Below, in pieces: positions 18,205 through 27,687 of a stretch of 64,000 bases of DNA. A program made the position numbers and the translations under genes. Location: assembly GCA_036504735.1 (NCBI GenBank), contig DASXUQ010000008.1, positions 293,447 to 357,446 on the forward strand, given 5' to 3'. Positions within the stretch are counted from its first letter, which is position 1. Every line of letters begins with the position of its first letter. The notes under the pieces were generated by a model, which worked only from the letters and a program-made list of their open reading frames with translations, searched no databases and was not told the DNA's origin. The stretch comes from a bacterium. Lineage in GTDB: Bacteria > Electryoneota > RPQS01.

Positions 18205-18910
18205 TGAGTATTCTCCTTCCCCTACTATAGTGGGGGAAGGCCGGGATGGGGGGCGCTCCCCCGGCCAAGGCAGGATTGTGCTGGACCTTCTGCTCCCCTT
18301 TCCCAATTCTATGGGGAAAGGGGCGGGGGATAGAGGTCTGCCCTCGCATGACTAGGCACCACGCTCCCGCGTGGTGCGGGTGCGGCGAATCCTTTGGATT
18401 TCGGCCCTTTCCCCCTTTGAAAAAGGGGGAATCAGAAGGGGGTTCCGCTCTAGTCCCCTTCCCCTACTTTAGTGGGGGAAGGGTTAGGGTTAGGGGGAAG
18501 TTAGATGGGGGTAATGCACAAGCCGGGGGATAGAGGTCTGCTCTCACATCCACTAAGCGTCACGCTCCCGCGTGGCGCACTCTGTTAAGGACTCCGCCGC
18601 AGGGGATAGGAGGTCTGTGTTCCGCTTACTCCAAGGGGGAAATACGAAGGGGTGGGGAAAGGGGGCCGAGGAACGGGGGCCTGCCTGCATCCGCCACCAC
18701 CTCCCCGCTGTGATCCCGGCGTGTACATCCCGTGTAGGGGCGGGTTAAGCAGAAGGAAGCAACTCATCAGAGGATGCACCACGCGCAACCCGCCCGTGCC
18801 ACATCCTGCAATCGCTAACACGGGAGGGTTGCGGCAGACCTTAACCCTCCCCTACACCGATCACATCAAGGGTATGGCATCCGCCGTAGGGGCACGGCAT
18901 GCCGTGCCCG
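18205..18910. repeat. Mosaic of palindromic repeat modules (gene-free 1 kb)
   Basis: The 1057 bases from 17973 to 19029 hold no credible gene. They contain shuffled modules. A CCTTCCCCTA...TAGGGGGAAGG hairpin occurs at 18215-18240 and 18455-18483. GGGGGATAGAGGTCTG occurs at 18325 and 18525, with a variant at 18601. A CCCCCTTTGAAAAAGGGGG module with a TCAGAAGGGGG tail spans 18411-18442. A GGCACGGCATGCCGTGCC palindrome lies near 18892-18909. The same modules recur at 30167-30322, 32127-32623 and 35589-35690 in different orders and orientations. Confidence 0.75.
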
Positions 18911-18967
18911 TCTTCGATCAGGGGGGTGGCCGAAGGGCCATCTCGTGCCCGTGCCCCCCTCATTGCC

Positions 18968-18996
18968 TTTAACGCTTTTCTCCCCTACATTATAGC
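18968..18996 (+). promoter_or_regulatory. Possible promoter of the sialidase-like gene
   Basis: TTTAAC (18968-18973) and TATAGC (18991-18996) are 17 bases apart and 34 bases before the start codon. A GAGGAG ribosome binding site follows at 19017-19022. The -35 box is weak. Confidence 0.35.
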
Positions 18997-19029
18997 ATTA
19001 TCACTTCCGTTGATCTCGAGGAGAATATC

Positions 19030-20727
19030 ATGCGCGGTCTATTTCTATCTCTTCTGCTGGCGGTTTTGTTTCAGATGGCCGGCGCCACCGTTACTCCACG
19101 GCCCGAATCTCTGGTCCCCTTAGCCCGGGCTCGCCTGTATGAGGCCGCTGCCTCACCCGTTTTGCCTTTGGATTATGTCAACCGTCGCGTCAACAGTGAC
19201 AACACCACACAGGTACAGAATGAGGAGATGGCCTGCATCTCACCTCTTGATTCGCAGAACTTCGTCGCCGCCTGGCGCGATTTCCGCCTCGGGTATCGCC
19301 GCATCGGTGTGGGCTACACCACCGATGGCGGTCAGGTGTGGCACGATACGCTGCTGCCGCAGATGTTTTATCCGTGGCAGAGTGATCCGGTAATGGTGGT
19401 CAACCATGAGGGTGTCTTCACCACCATGATCGTCACCTTTGATCCTGCACCCGGCGGGGAAGATGGCCTGTTGCAGGTCTCCTCGAACGATGGTGGAGTC
19501 ACGTGGCATGACAGTGTCTTTGCTGCCGATTCCGTGCAGCCGCTGGGTTTCGAAGATAAGGAAATGCTGGCCGTTGATGCCGATCCCACCTCGCCGTATC
19601 TGGGCACCTATTACACGGCCTGGGCGCATTTCTACGGCCCCAACCCCTATGACTCCACTCACATCTGGCTGGTCTACAAACGTCCCGGAGAACCCTACAG
19701 CACGCCGCGCGTTCTCAGCCAGACCTCCGGCAACCAGTGGGCAAATGTCTGTACTGGACCGGATGGGGAAGTCTATGTTTCGTGGCTGAGCTATGCGTTG
19801 TCCGGCCTCATGTTCTCGCGCAGTACGGACGGCGGCCAGACCTTTGCCGATCAGCAGTTTGTCACGTCTACCAATTTTGTCGCAGCGGAAATTGCCCCGC
19901 GCAACATGACTCCCGAGTTCGACATCTTTGCCTATGGGGCCATGGCCGTCGATCTGTCTAACGGTCCGCACCGCGGGCGGCTCTACATGGTGTTCACCGA
20001 TGCCGATGCGGCCTTTACCCGCACGGACATCTACAGCATGTACAGCGATGACCACGGCGCAAATTGGTCACCCCGCCGGCGGCTGAATGATGACAACACG
20101 GCATTTCCCGTGGACCATTTGCATCCGTGGATTTCCGTCGATGAAGAGGGCCGCGCGTGGGTCGTTTTCTATGACCGCCGCAATGATCCCAACAACATTT
20201 TGATGGATGTGTACTTCACTCTTTCCACCGATGGCGGCGCCACGTGGCGCGCCAATGAGCGGCTGAGCACCATCTCCTCCAATCCCGCCGCCGGCAGCTC
20301 CCTCGACGCCGGACTCATCGGAGAGTACATCGGCTGGCAGGCCCGTCACGGCAAAGCTCTCTGCACCTGGACCGACACCCGCCTCGGCAATCAGGATGTC
20401 TTCGCCACCTACATCGACACCATCCAATTCCCCACCGCCGTTTCCGGCCACTCATCCTTCATCCTTCCGCCTTCTTCCTTCAATTCATTTCCCAATCCCA
20501 CCAACGGCAGCGCCATGCTGCGCTACGTGCTCGATTCGCCGCAAGACGTGCGCATCCGTCTCTACAATGTGCTCGGCCAGATTGCCGCCGAGGTCAACCT
20601 CGGTCGCCTTGCCGCCGGTGAACACACCTATGCCCTCGATCTGAACCGCTATGCTTCCGGCCTCTACTTCGCCGAACTCACCTCCCAGACCCATCACACC
20701 TTCACCAAAGTCATGCTCCTGAAATAG
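19030..20727 (+). CDS. Secreted sialidase-like (BNR-repeat) protein with T9SS sorting tail
   Basis: The 565-residue protein opens with a signal peptide (MRGLFLSLLLAVLFQMAGA). Its middle has at least five Asp-box-like S-x-D-G-G-x-T-W repeats (for example TTDGGQVW, SNDGGVTW, STDGGQTF, SDDHGANW, STDGGATW), which mark a sialidase-type beta-propeller. The arginine triad expected of a true sialidase is not obvious, so enzyme activity is uncertain. The last 75 residues (FPNPTNGSAMLRYVL, then YALDLNRYASGLYF) are a type A T9SS sorting domain. The protein should cross the outer membrane by T9SS and be attached or released at the surface. Confidence 0.85.
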   Translation: MRGLFLSLLLAVLFQMAGATVTPRPESLVPLARARLYEAAASPVLPLDYVNRRVNSDNTTQVQNEEMACISPLDSQNFVAAWRDFRLGYRRIGVGYTTDGGQVWHDTLLPQMFYPWQSDPVMVVNHEGVFTTMIVTFDPAPGGEDGLLQVSSNDGGVTWHDSVFAADSVQPLGFEDKEMLAVDADPTSPYLGTYYTAWAHFYGPNPYDSTHIWLVYKRPGEPYSTPRVLSQTSGNQWANVCTGPDGEVYVSWLSYALSGLMFSRSTDGGQTFADQQFVTSTNFVAAEIAPRNMTPEFDIFAYGAMAVDLSNGPHRGRLYMVFTDADAAFTRTDIYSMYSDDHGANWSPRRRLNDDNTAFPVDHLHPWISVDEEGRAWVVFYDRRNDPNNILMDVYFTLSTDGGATWRANERLSTISSNPAAGSSLDAGLIGEYIGWQARHGKALCTWTDTRLGNQDVFATYIDTIQFPTAVSGHSSFILPPSSFNSFPNPTNGSAMLRYVLDSPQDVRIRLYNVLGQIAAEVNLGRLAAGEHTYALDLNRYASGLYFAELTSQTHHTFTKVMLLK

Positions 20728-20740
20728 CAGCTATCACGAC

Positions 20741-21709
20741 TCAATTCCTCATCCCGACCTTGAACTGCAGCCCCCTCTCGCCGGCTTCAATCCGGTTGAA
20801 CCCTGACCACAAACTCCCGCCGCCATTCAGCACCTTCGGTCCCAGTGCGCCGTCCAGTTGATACGCGTCATCGATGTGCCAGTGCCCGTGCAGAATCAGA
20901 TCCACGCCGTGCGAGATGAACAGCGCCGAAATCTCCTCGCGGTTCCGTAGCTGCATCTCCCGCGCAAACACTCCCGATGTCAAATCCTCCACATGCGGCA
21001 GCGGATACAGGTAGTGGTGCATCACCACAATCTTGCGCCGCCCTTCGATCTGCGGCATCTCCAGCGCCGCCTTCGTCGTCGCAAAATCGAGAAACCCCGT
21101 CGAGCCGCTCAGGTTGTCGCCGATCGGAGTCAGATCCCACGTCTTCATCGCGCTGCGGCTGCCCCGCAATATCCGCAGCAGATTATACGAGCGCGGCATC
21201 AGATGATTGGTGTCCAGTCCGATCAGCGCAATGTTATCCGGCAGAAGTTTGACAAACGGAAACCCACCCGGGCTCTGCCGCATCGTCAGGCAGTTCTCAT
21301 AGGCTTCGACAAAGTGCGCCCGAAATGCCGCGACGTCCTGCTGATACGCCGCATCATTATACGCCAGCAACCTCCTGCGGAAATGCCACAGTGTGCGGAT
21401 CGTATTCAGCAGATCCCGGCGCGTGCGCACCTTCACCACCGCATTGGGTTTGGAATAGGTCTGATAGATAAATCCGAAGATATCATGATTGCCGGGGATC
21501 ACCGTCAGTTGCGCGCTCGTGCGAAAGCCGCTGGCAAAGAGCAGGTCGCGCACCTGAATCAGATGCTCCTCGCGCGCGTCGGCGGTCAGATCGCCGGTCA
21601 CAATCAGATGATCGATCCCTGCGCGCCGGACTACATCGAACAGCGCCGCCACTCGGGCGCGATTGGCTTCGGTATAATGCAAATCGGAGATATGGGCAAG
21701 TTGTAACAT
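20741..21709 (-). CDS. Calcineurin-like metallophosphoesterase
   Basis: The 322 residues contain all five metal-binding blocks: HISDLHY (7-13), TGDLTAD (about 39-45), PGNHDIFG (about 71-78), a VMHHY block and HGHWHID (about 275-281). There is no signal peptide, so it should act in the cytoplasm. Relatives include cyclic nucleotide phosphodiesterases of the CpdA type and UDP-diacylglucosamine hydrolases; the sequence does not decide between them. It is convergent with the sialidase-like gene, only 13 bases away, and no terminator is visible between them. Confidence 0.85.
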   Translation of the reverse strand: MLQLAHISDLHYTEANRARVAALFDVVRRAGIDHLIVTGDLTADAREEHLIQVRDLLFASGFRTSAQLTVIPGNHDIFGFIYQTYSKPNAVVKVRTRRDLLNTIRTLWHFRRRLLAYNDAAYQQDVAAFRAHFVEAYENCLTMRQSPGGFPFVKLLPDNIALIGLDTNHLMPRSYNLLRILRGSRSAMKTWDLTPIGDNLSGSTGFLDFATTKAALEMPQIEGRRKIVVMHHYLYPLPHVEDLTSGVFAREMQLRNREEISALFISHGVDLILHGHWHIDDAYQLDGALGPKVLNGGGSLWSGFNRIEAGERGLQFKVGMRN

Positions 21710-21790
21710 GTGGGATCGGGTGATAACATTTTCATAGGGAGATGCGGTCTTTTTGGTTTAACGCCCAAGCCCTTGCGCGCGAACCCGCCG

Positions 21791-21818
21791 CAAAAAAACG
21801 GCGGCCAGTTGGCCGCCG
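21791..21818 (-). terminator. Terminator of rpoD
   Basis: On the minus strand a 9-bp stem (CGGCGGCCA with TGGCCGCCG) with a 2-base loop is followed by a run of seven T. It lies 31 bases after the rpoD stop. Confidence 0.85.
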
Positions 21819-21848
21819 CTGCTATCATCGGTGTACTATGTCGAACCC

Positions 21849-22706
21849 TTACCCCAGGTAGGTCCGCAAGGATTTGCTGCGCGAGGTGTGGCGCAGGCGG
21901 CGCAGGGCCTTCTCTTTGATCTGCCGCACGCGTTCCCGTGTCAGCTTAAACAGCTCGCCGATCTCTTCCAGGGTCAGCGGGTGTTCGCGCCCCAACCCGA
22001 AGTACAGCCGCACCACTTCGGCCTCACGCGGCGAGAGGGTGGCCAGCGCGCGGTCGATCTCCTGCCGCAGCGATTCCTGCATCAGCTTGGCGTCGGGCGG
22101 CGGCTGGTTCTCATTATGGACGATGTCCAGCAGCCGGTTGTCTTCCCCCTGGCTGAAGGGCGCGTCCATCGACAGATGCCGGCCCGACATGCGCAGCGTG
22201 TCGGTGACTTCGGCGGGCGTAATTTCGAGCTGCTCGGCGATCTCCTCGGGAGTGGGCTCGCGCTCATACTCCTGCTCGAGGTTCGAATACATCTTGCCGA
22301 TCTTGTTCAGCGCGCCCACGCGGTTGAGGGGCAGCCGCACCACGCGCGACTGCTCGGCCAGCGCCTGCAAAATCGACTGCCGGATCCACCACACGGCGTA
22401 GGAAATAAATTTATAGCCACGGGTCTCATCGAACCGTTTGGCGGCCTTAATCAGACCGAGGTTGCCCTCGTTAATCAGGTCCCCCAGTGAGAGCCCCTGG
22501 TTCTGATACTGTTTGGCTACACTAACCACAAACCGCAGATTGGCCTTGGTAAGCTGCTCGAGGGCAATCTGGTCGCCGCGGCGAATGCGGCGGGCGAGCT
22601 TGATCTCCTCTTCGGGCGTGAGGAGCGGAACCTCCCCAATCTCCTGAAGATACTTCTCCAAGCTCTGGTTGGCGCGAATATTCACTTTTTTCGTGATTTT
22701 GGTCAA
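21849..22706 (-). CDS. rpoD: Primary RNA polymerase sigma factor, short Bacteroidota type
   Basis: The 285 residues comprise regions 1.2 ([19 protein letters not shown]), 2 ([34 protein letters not shown]), 3 and 4 ([23 protein letters not shown] helix-turn-helix near 255-275, read here as [18 protein letters not shown]). Region 1.1 and the long non-conserved insert of proteobacterial sigma-70 are absent. That is the architecture of the primary sigma of Bacteroidota and relatives, which this protein closely resembles. It should recognise most promoters in the window. It has its own promoter candidate and a strong terminator, so it is monocistronic. Confidence 0.93.
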   Translation of the reverse strand: MTKITKKVNIRANQSLEKYLQEIGEVPLLTPEEEIKLARRIRRGDQIALEQLTKANLRFVVSVAKQYQNQGLSLGDLINEGNLGLIKAAKRFDETRGYKFISYAVWWIRQSILQALAEQSRVVRLPLNRVGALNKIGKMYSNLEQEYEREPTPEEIAEQLEITPAEVTDTLRMSGRHLSMDAPFSQGEDNRLLDIVHNENQPPPDAKLMQESLRQEIDRALATLSPREAEVVRLYFGLGREHPLTLEEIGELFKLTRERVRQIKEKALRRLRHTSRSKSLRTYLG

Positions 22707-22752
22707 AGGTGGGCCTCCAAATTGCGATCAAGCAAGATCAAGCGGAAAACTC

Positions 22753-22780
22753 CCATTACGACGCTAACTCCCACTGTCAA
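22753..22780 (-). promoter_or_regulatory. Possible rpoD promoter
   Basis: On the minus strand TTGACA (22780-22775) is followed after 16 bases by TAATGG (22758-22753). This is 47 bases ahead of the rpoD start codon. The spacing is slightly short. Confidence 0.35.
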
Positions 22781-22901
22781 AGAAAAGTTCCCGTCGGTTT
22801 TACAAGAACTTACGATCACGAGGAGGGTTCCCCAAATTTTGAGCCTCTCGGGGAAAGGAGGACCAAACAGTGAATAACCTTTTTTGACCAAACGAACTGG
22901 T

Positions 22902-23327
22902 TTACTCCTTGGGATTAAAGGTACTTAGGGAGGTATTGTCGCGCTTCCAATAGAGGGATTTCAGGCGATTATGCAAGGCGCGAAGCTGCTGGCTGATGCG
23001 GGTATCATAGCGGGACAGGCGGTCGAGGTGGCGGAAGATGGACTCGGTTGCCAGAGGATCATGGCGGCTCTTGCTGGTGGCCAGGTATTCGAGGTCATAA
23101 AGCCGATACTGGCGGAAGTGCTGAATGGCGATCTGGTCCACCAGCAGTTTCTCATGGGCGGTTTTGGGTTTGTATTCCCGGTGGAGGGCGGTGCGGAAGT
23201 CCGCAAAAACCTCGCGTTCATGCCGCTTAAGGTGGGTGAGGAACAGTTCATCCGTAGCGCGCAGCCCATGCTTGAGAGCATTGCTGCGGCTACGGGCTTT
23301 TCCTTCGGGTGATTTTGGTCCGCTCAT
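22902..23327 (-). CDS. Hypothetical protein of the GPKSPEGK-x5-NALKHGL type
   Basis: With the start at 23327 the protein has 141 residues and opens MSGPKSPEGKARSRSNALKH, an N-terminus seen in many orphan hypothetical proteins of environmental bacteria. The rest is a charged helical region (HLKRHEREVFADF, HEKLLVDQIAIQHFRQYRLYDLEYL) without a known catalytic motif. Such proteins are often multi-copy and near mobile or repeat regions. Here a GCTGAAA-type periodic spacer and a dispersed repeat copy lie just upstream. Function unknown. The upstream extension of the open frame is spacer sequence and was left out. Confidence 0.65.
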   Translation of the reverse strand: MSGPKSPEGKARSRSNALKHGLRATDELFLTHLKRHEREVFADFRTALHREYKPKTAHEKLLVDQIAIQHFRQYRLYDLEYLATSKSRHDPLATESIFRHLDRLSRYDTRISQQLRALHNRLKSLYWKRDNTSLSTFNPKE

Positions 23328-23459
23328 AGTCGAAAATCCTGAAATGCTGAAACACTGAAACGCTGAAATCAGAAGCCCGGAAGCCAAAAACGATAATTGG
23401 GCCGATGTAGTTGCGCAGCTTGCTGCGCGTCTAAATACCCTACCCGCCACCCCTAAACC

Positions 23460-23545
23460 TTGTCATTCTGACGCCGTCTTCGGCGGAAGAACCTCGGGCG
23501 AATTCGGTATGCCTTCCTCTTGGTAGCCGCGCGATTCATCGCGCT
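23460..23545 (-). repeat. Dispersed 86-bp repeat, inverted copy left of the SPARTA island
   Basis: This copy reads on the minus strand GCGCGATGAATCGCGCGGC...GAACTTCTTCCGCC-like to GTCAGAATGACA and matches plus-strand copies at 27097, 27389 and 27600. From 23546 to 23863 I see no gene: the stretch is AT-richer and leads into the downstream side of the Argonaute gene. Confidence 0.8.
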
Positions 23546-23863
23546 TCTGGAGGGGAAAGGCAAACAGCCGATTCGACAAAGGGTTAGATGATGGGCTGGA
23601 AGAAGAAAGGGCAAACTCCCAGCACTGTTCAAATGTACAACATTTTTGGCCTGAAAGCAAGAGAAATTTGGGCAAATGTGCAAATGCTGAGTACATCGAT
23701 AGTTGGGGTGGTGCGAATGAACATAAGAGAATGAAAAACAGGCTGTTCAAGCAGTGAAAGAGAAGGGGAGACGAGTGGCTAGAGGATAACGCATGGAGGG
23801 CTCTGACATGGGTTGAGTGCTCGGTGCGTTAACACATGACATATAGCGGTCGGAGGAGAATGA

Positions 23864-25378
23864 CTATATGTAGTGCTTGAAAGGCAACGGTGGGATGTCC
23901 TCAGTTAGTGTAGAGACCAGTATTTTTCCGACTGCGTCGGCGAAGCGTAAAGTAACGGGAGACCCTGTGGCGTATGTGCATGCATTATAATTCAGTTTTG
24001 TCAGCCCCAAGATATCGCGCGCGACCACTCCAAACTCACATTCACCGTGTGAAACGTCCAAGTAAAGAGGCCTAGGGACTTCGAGGCAGAGTTGCGTGCG
24101 CAGTCTGGGAACGAAACCCATGGTCATGAGGTACCCTGATGATTCTGTCATACGCAAAAGAGTGCCTCTGAGAACCGAACTGTTTCGGAGTGTGAAGAGG
24201 TTGAAATTCGAGGCGATGCGCACACGAACACCGACGATGGATGTGTTGCAACCCGCTGCACTTCGGAAGCCCTCCCATTCACGGTCGTTGAACCTGCATT
24301 TCCCGTGTATGACAACTTCCTTGGGTGGAGTGCCATTCAGTTTCGTGTAATTGTCTATGACCATTCCAAGAATCTTCTCGGATGACCTTGGGTCCAAATG
24401 GAATTCGCCGCGCCGCTTCGTGTACCATGGCCCCACGGCACCGCGAAATACCATTCCATCACCGGAACCAAGAAACATTTGCGCGGCGCAACATGCTTCG
24501 CCTTCACGGCCAGAGAGAGTGTTATTGAAAACCATTCCTACATAGCAGACTCCGTCGCGCACACCGGAGAGTCTCCATGGCAGCGCGCCATGTTTGTAAT
24601 ACACGGCAGACGCGAGATTCCATGCAATCTGTGATTGCTGCTTTCTGTAAGAGTCAATTACGAACTGGAGCTTGCTTCGACGATCGGGCGGGAGGAGTGT
24701 CTCCTCGACTATAAGCTGAGTGACTATTTCCTTTGGCAGAAGCCGGGCCTTCAATTGGTTGTGAAAGTGGTCGGAAAACTCCTCGGTCTCCTTCATTTCA
24801 CTTAGTTGCAGGTCGAGCTGGTTGATGGTAGCGAATGGTCTCATGCGTGAGTGCTGACCACGGACGTGTCGACTCTGCGGCTCGTCGGACGATCGCGGCA
24901 GCGCCATCTTCTTGAGCTTTCCGGACACGAGCACAAACCACACCGATACATCCCGCTCCTGTGTGCGCCTCGCTTCCAGAATCCGGTCCCGGTACAAATT
25001 TACCAGCGTTGTGATCCGGTCAGATCGTCTCGTTTGCTTTAAGATGTGCTCTATGTGTGCGGAATCGAGTTCGACCGCTATTAGTGGTTCGGCGGGCCAC
25101 TTGACATTGAATGCAGCTTCAAATCCGGGAAAGGAAGGTCGTGAAACACTGTCCTCTCCGTTCAGTATCGGACCTTGAATTCTGCATACCCAGTCTCTGA
25201 ATGCTTCTATCGCCGAGCGGGTGCCGATCACGCCTGCCCTGATGGTGTACTCCGGTGAATTCACTAATGGGCCAAAGAGTGACAGCCCGTCGCGGGGGTC
25301 GTCAACGGCCTGAGACTTGCCGACCTCAACTAGAGGTTCGTCGATATACTCAATCGCCTGGCTCGATGTCTTCATCAT
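23864..25378 (-). CDS. Short prokaryotic Argonaute (MID-PIWI), catalytically inactive
   Basis: The 504 residues contain only MID and PIWI lobes, as in short pAgos (about 500 residues). PIWI marks are a beta-strand CYVGMVFNN near 285, the strand-helix KEVVIHGKCRFNDREWEGF near 365, and the C-terminal KLNYNACTYATGSPVTLRFA near 470. The first catalytic Asp of slicing Argonautes is replaced (V/F in GMVFNN), so no target cleavage is expected. In known systems this protein with its APAZ partner binds an RNA guide and senses complementary DNA. It starts inside the end of the TIR-APAZ gene (29-base overlap), so the two are co-translated. Codon use is AT-richer than the surroundings, which suggests transfer. 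Confidence 0.92.
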   Translation of the reverse strand: MMKTSSQAIEYIDEPLVEVGKSQAVDDPRDGLSLFGPLVNSPEYTIRAGVIGTRSAIEAFRDWVCRIQGPILNGEDSVSRPSFPGFEAAFNVKWPAEPLIAVELDSAHIEHILKQTRRSDRITTLVNLYRDRILEARRTQERDVSVWFVLVSGKLKKMALPRSSDEPQSRHVRGQHSRMRPFATINQLDLQLSEMKETEEFSDHFHNQLKARLLPKEIVTQLIVEETLLPPDRRSKLQFVIDSYRKQQSQIAWNLASAVYYKHGALPWRLSGVRDGVCYVGMVFNNTLSGREGEACCAAQMFLGSGDGMVFRGAVGPWYTKRRGEFHLDPRSSEKILGMVIDNYTKLNGTPPKEVVIHGKCRFNDREWEGFRSAAGCNTSIVGVRVRIASNFNLFTLRNSSVLRGTLLRMTESSGYLMTMGFVPRLRTQLCLEVPRPLYLDVSHGECEFGVVARDILGLTKLNYNACTYATGSPVTLRFADAVGKILVSTLTEDIPPLPFKHYI

Positions 25379-26717
25379 CTTGGTCTTCCACCTGTTCGGA
25401 AATAAGATCTATCTCTTCTTCGATTCCATAGATGTAGGATTTGGGACACTCATGTAGCGTTGGAATACGGCTTACTGCTAGCGCACTTTCGTCTCCGAAT
25501 TCAATTAGCACATCGTCAGTTCCGCGACTAACACATGCCATGGCGGCTAAAAGTCTCTCGCGCCAAAGCTCGTTGAACCAGCGCCTGCACGCTGACCGTC
25601 TTGCCTTGTGGAGTTTTGGCTTGCTCTCCCATATAGTACGCGCATCGTCTGAGAACAAGACGTGTCTGCGAATGGCGAAATGTGGAAACGGGCGCATTTC
25701 AGCCTTGGCAGAAATGGCGAAATGCCAATATGATGACTCATATTTGCCAACAAGCACTCGATCTGTGGGTGCTCCTTCGAGTGTGTCGTACTGAATGGAG
25801 TCAAGGTCCGACCCTTTGTAAAAGAAGAAGCAGTGCTTCTTTGATGCCTGCAAATACGGGCGAAGACCCCTCTTGATTAGAGCGTATTCGAACGTGTTCG
25901 TCAACAGCTCAGTCACAAGCCTGCTGTCATCTGTTTGCAACACATCTCGCAAGGCGGCATACGGGGCATCTGATCGCATAGGAAGGCGCGTCGAATTCAG
26001 AATCTCGTATGGGTACGTGACATAGGACGAAATCGAGTTTGCCGGAAAGAAAGAAATTATTTTCTTTTCCGAAAATGCAAAAGGTTGTCCGACCTCTGGG
26101 TTCAGATTGTAAGGGCCGACACCAGATCGGCCAATGTCGTGAATAAATATATGTGATGGCCATCGGGTGATAGGAAAGACGTTGGTGACATAAGTTTCAG
26201 GCTTGTCGAGAAGAGTGCGGGGCGAAGCGTATTTGTATTCCTTTGCCCACCATTCGGATACTGCACTGGGGCCGTTGACAGCACAACCAACAATTCCGGC
26301 TTCTTTCAATTTGTCAAGAAGTTCGCGAAGCCCTGCACCCCAGCGTCCGAAGAAGTCAACTGTGTACCGATCTATCACGTAAGCGTTGGCGGTTTTGAAA
26401 TCAATATCGTCACATCGAACTGGTAGGATGAACTCTTGATCACCATCGTCTGACGACCTGCGTACTGCATCGGCCACCGCGAGCTCCTTAAGGCAGCCGT
26501 CTGATTGATGATTCGAGACTTTGCTGAGGACAAATATGAATCGGTCTGTATTCGCCCGGATTTGACGCTCAATTGTTGGCCACATCGATGCGCCGCCCGG
26601 CATATCTGTGAGATCACACCAAGCTTGGAATCCCATGGCCCTTAGGCGAAGGGTCAGCCATAGACTGAATTCATTGTCGATGGGATTTGCATGGGAAATA
26701 AAAAGACGGTCTTTCAT
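25350..26717 (-). CDS. TIR-APAZ effector of a SPARTA system
   Basis: With the start at 26717 (MKDRLFISHA) the protein has 455 residues. Residues 1-130 are a TIR domain: LFISHANPIDNEF, WCDLTDMPGG (33-42) and a Glu at position 78 in GCLKELAVADAV, where the NADase catalytic Glu of TIR effectors lies. Residues 180-440 are the APAZ domain that pairs with the Argonaute in place of PAZ/N lobes; the tail is acidic. In characterised SPARTA systems target recognition makes the TIR domains assemble and destroy NAD(P)+, killing or arresting the invaded cell. The longer open frame reaching 26882 was rejected because it would run through the promoter. Confidence 0.92.
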   Translation of the reverse strand: MKDRLFISHANPIDNEFSLWLTLRLRAMGFQAWCDLTDMPGGASMWPTIERQIRANTDRFIFVLSKVSNHQSDGCLKELAVADAVRRSSDDGDQEFILPVRCDDIDFKTANAYVIDRYTVDFFGRWGAGLRELLDKLKEAGIVGCAVNGPSAVSEWWAKEYKYASPRTLLDKPETYVTNVFPITRWPSHIFIHDIGRSGVGPYNLNPEVGQPFAFSEKKIISFFPANSISSYVTYPYEILNSTRLPMRSDAPYAALRDVLQTDDSRLVTELLTNTFEYALIKRGLRPYLQASKKHCFFFYKGSDLDSIQYDTLEGAPTDRVLVGKYESSYWHFAISAKAEMRPFPHFAIRRHVLFSDDARTIWESKPKLHKARRSACRRWFNELWRERLLAAMACVSRGTDDVLIEFGDESALAVSRIPTLHECPKSYIYGIEEEIDLISEQVEDQDDEDIEPGD

Positions 26718-26853
26718 AACTGCATTCCCTAAGATACCGAGGCCTTTGCGTTTTATCCCTACGTGGATTGGCCAAACATTTCGGTCATAGCGGCACGAAC
26801 GAACTGTTCGGCGTCTCATTACGTTGGTGACCCATGATTCTGTCCAATGCTGC

Positions 26854-26882
26854 AATATACGGATAGAACAGGCTACAGTCAA
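26854..26882 (-). promoter_or_regulatory. Promoter of the TIR-APAZ/Argonaute operon
   Basis: On the minus strand TTGACT (26882-26877) is followed after exactly 17 bases by TATATT (26859-26854). The predicted start near 26846 leaves a leader of about 130 bases before the ATG at 26717, with AGGGA nine bases ahead of it. Confidence 0.65.
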
Positions 26883-26989
26883 GGCTTGAATGTTATCATG
26901 GTATTATAAATTGACAGGTCGTTTTATAAAAGAATTCTGTTGGGCGAGTATGGGGTGGAAGTGAATCAGAACTGTGGGGTTAAGGTGGA

Positions 26990-27687
26990 GAAATAGGAAA
27001 TTTGAAATAGGAAAGAAGAGGGCGCTTTTTGAAGGATGAAGGATGAAGGCGGAAGGATGAAGGGAAGAAGCCGATGCGGGGGCGTTTTTGTCTGCGGGGC
27101 GCGATGAATCGCGCGGCTACCGAGGCGAGGGCATGCCGGATTCGCCTGAGGTTCTTCCGCCGAAGACGGCGTCAGAATGACAATGTTTTTTTGGGGTGGC
27201 GCGGGCTCTGGTCGGAGGCGGCCGGAGGCCGCCTGAAGTATAGGGGGACAGAAGCCGAGAAGCCAAGGCGGGAGAGTGCGGATGCGGGGTGGGGTTTCGG
27301 CCGGGTTGTGTTTTCTGTTCGGGTTAGTATTTGACGCGGCTCAACCCGGCTCGGCAAGGGGTGGGCAGGGTGATGCAGGAAGCGAGAGGCGCGATGAATC
27401 GCGCGGCCACCGAGACGAGGGCATGCCGGATTCGCCCGAGGTTCTTCCGCCGAAGACGGCGTCAGAATGACAAGGGCGCGGGGAAAAATAGGAAATTTGA
27501 AATAGGAAATAGGAAAGAAGAGGGCGCTTTTTGAAGGATGAAGGATGAAGGCGGAAGGATGAAGGGAAAAAGCCGATGAGGGTGGCGTTTTGGTCCGCGG
27601 GGCGCGATGAATCGGGCGGCTACCAAGATGAAGGCATGCCGGATTTGCCCGAGGTTCTTCCGCCGAAGACGGCGTCAGAATGACAAG
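26990..27687 (+). repeat. Direct repeats right of the SPARTA island (three dispersed-repeat copies)
   Basis: The 1021-base gene-free stretch 26718-27738 holds a roughly 195-bp direct repeat (26990-27183 and 27484-27687). Each copy has an AAATAGG array, then GAAGGATGAAGG heptamers, then an 86-bp element beginning GCGCGATGAATCG and ending GTCAGAATGACA. A third 86-bp copy sits at 27389-27473. A fourth, inverted, lies at 23460-23545 on the other side of the SPARTA genes. Short frames such as the Arg-rich one starting MNRAAT come from this repeat and are not genes. Confidence 0.85.

Noticed and set aside
23864..25378. Argonaute as an active DNA- or RNA-slicing enzyme
   Set aside because: The first catalytic position is not Asp and the protein lacks N and PAZ lobes; the TIR partner explains effector activity.
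26718..26882. 55-codon upstream extension of the TIR-APAZ gene
   Set aside because: It would begin inside the promoter's -35 box and adds sequence unlike a TIR N-terminus; MKDRLFISHA is the normal start.
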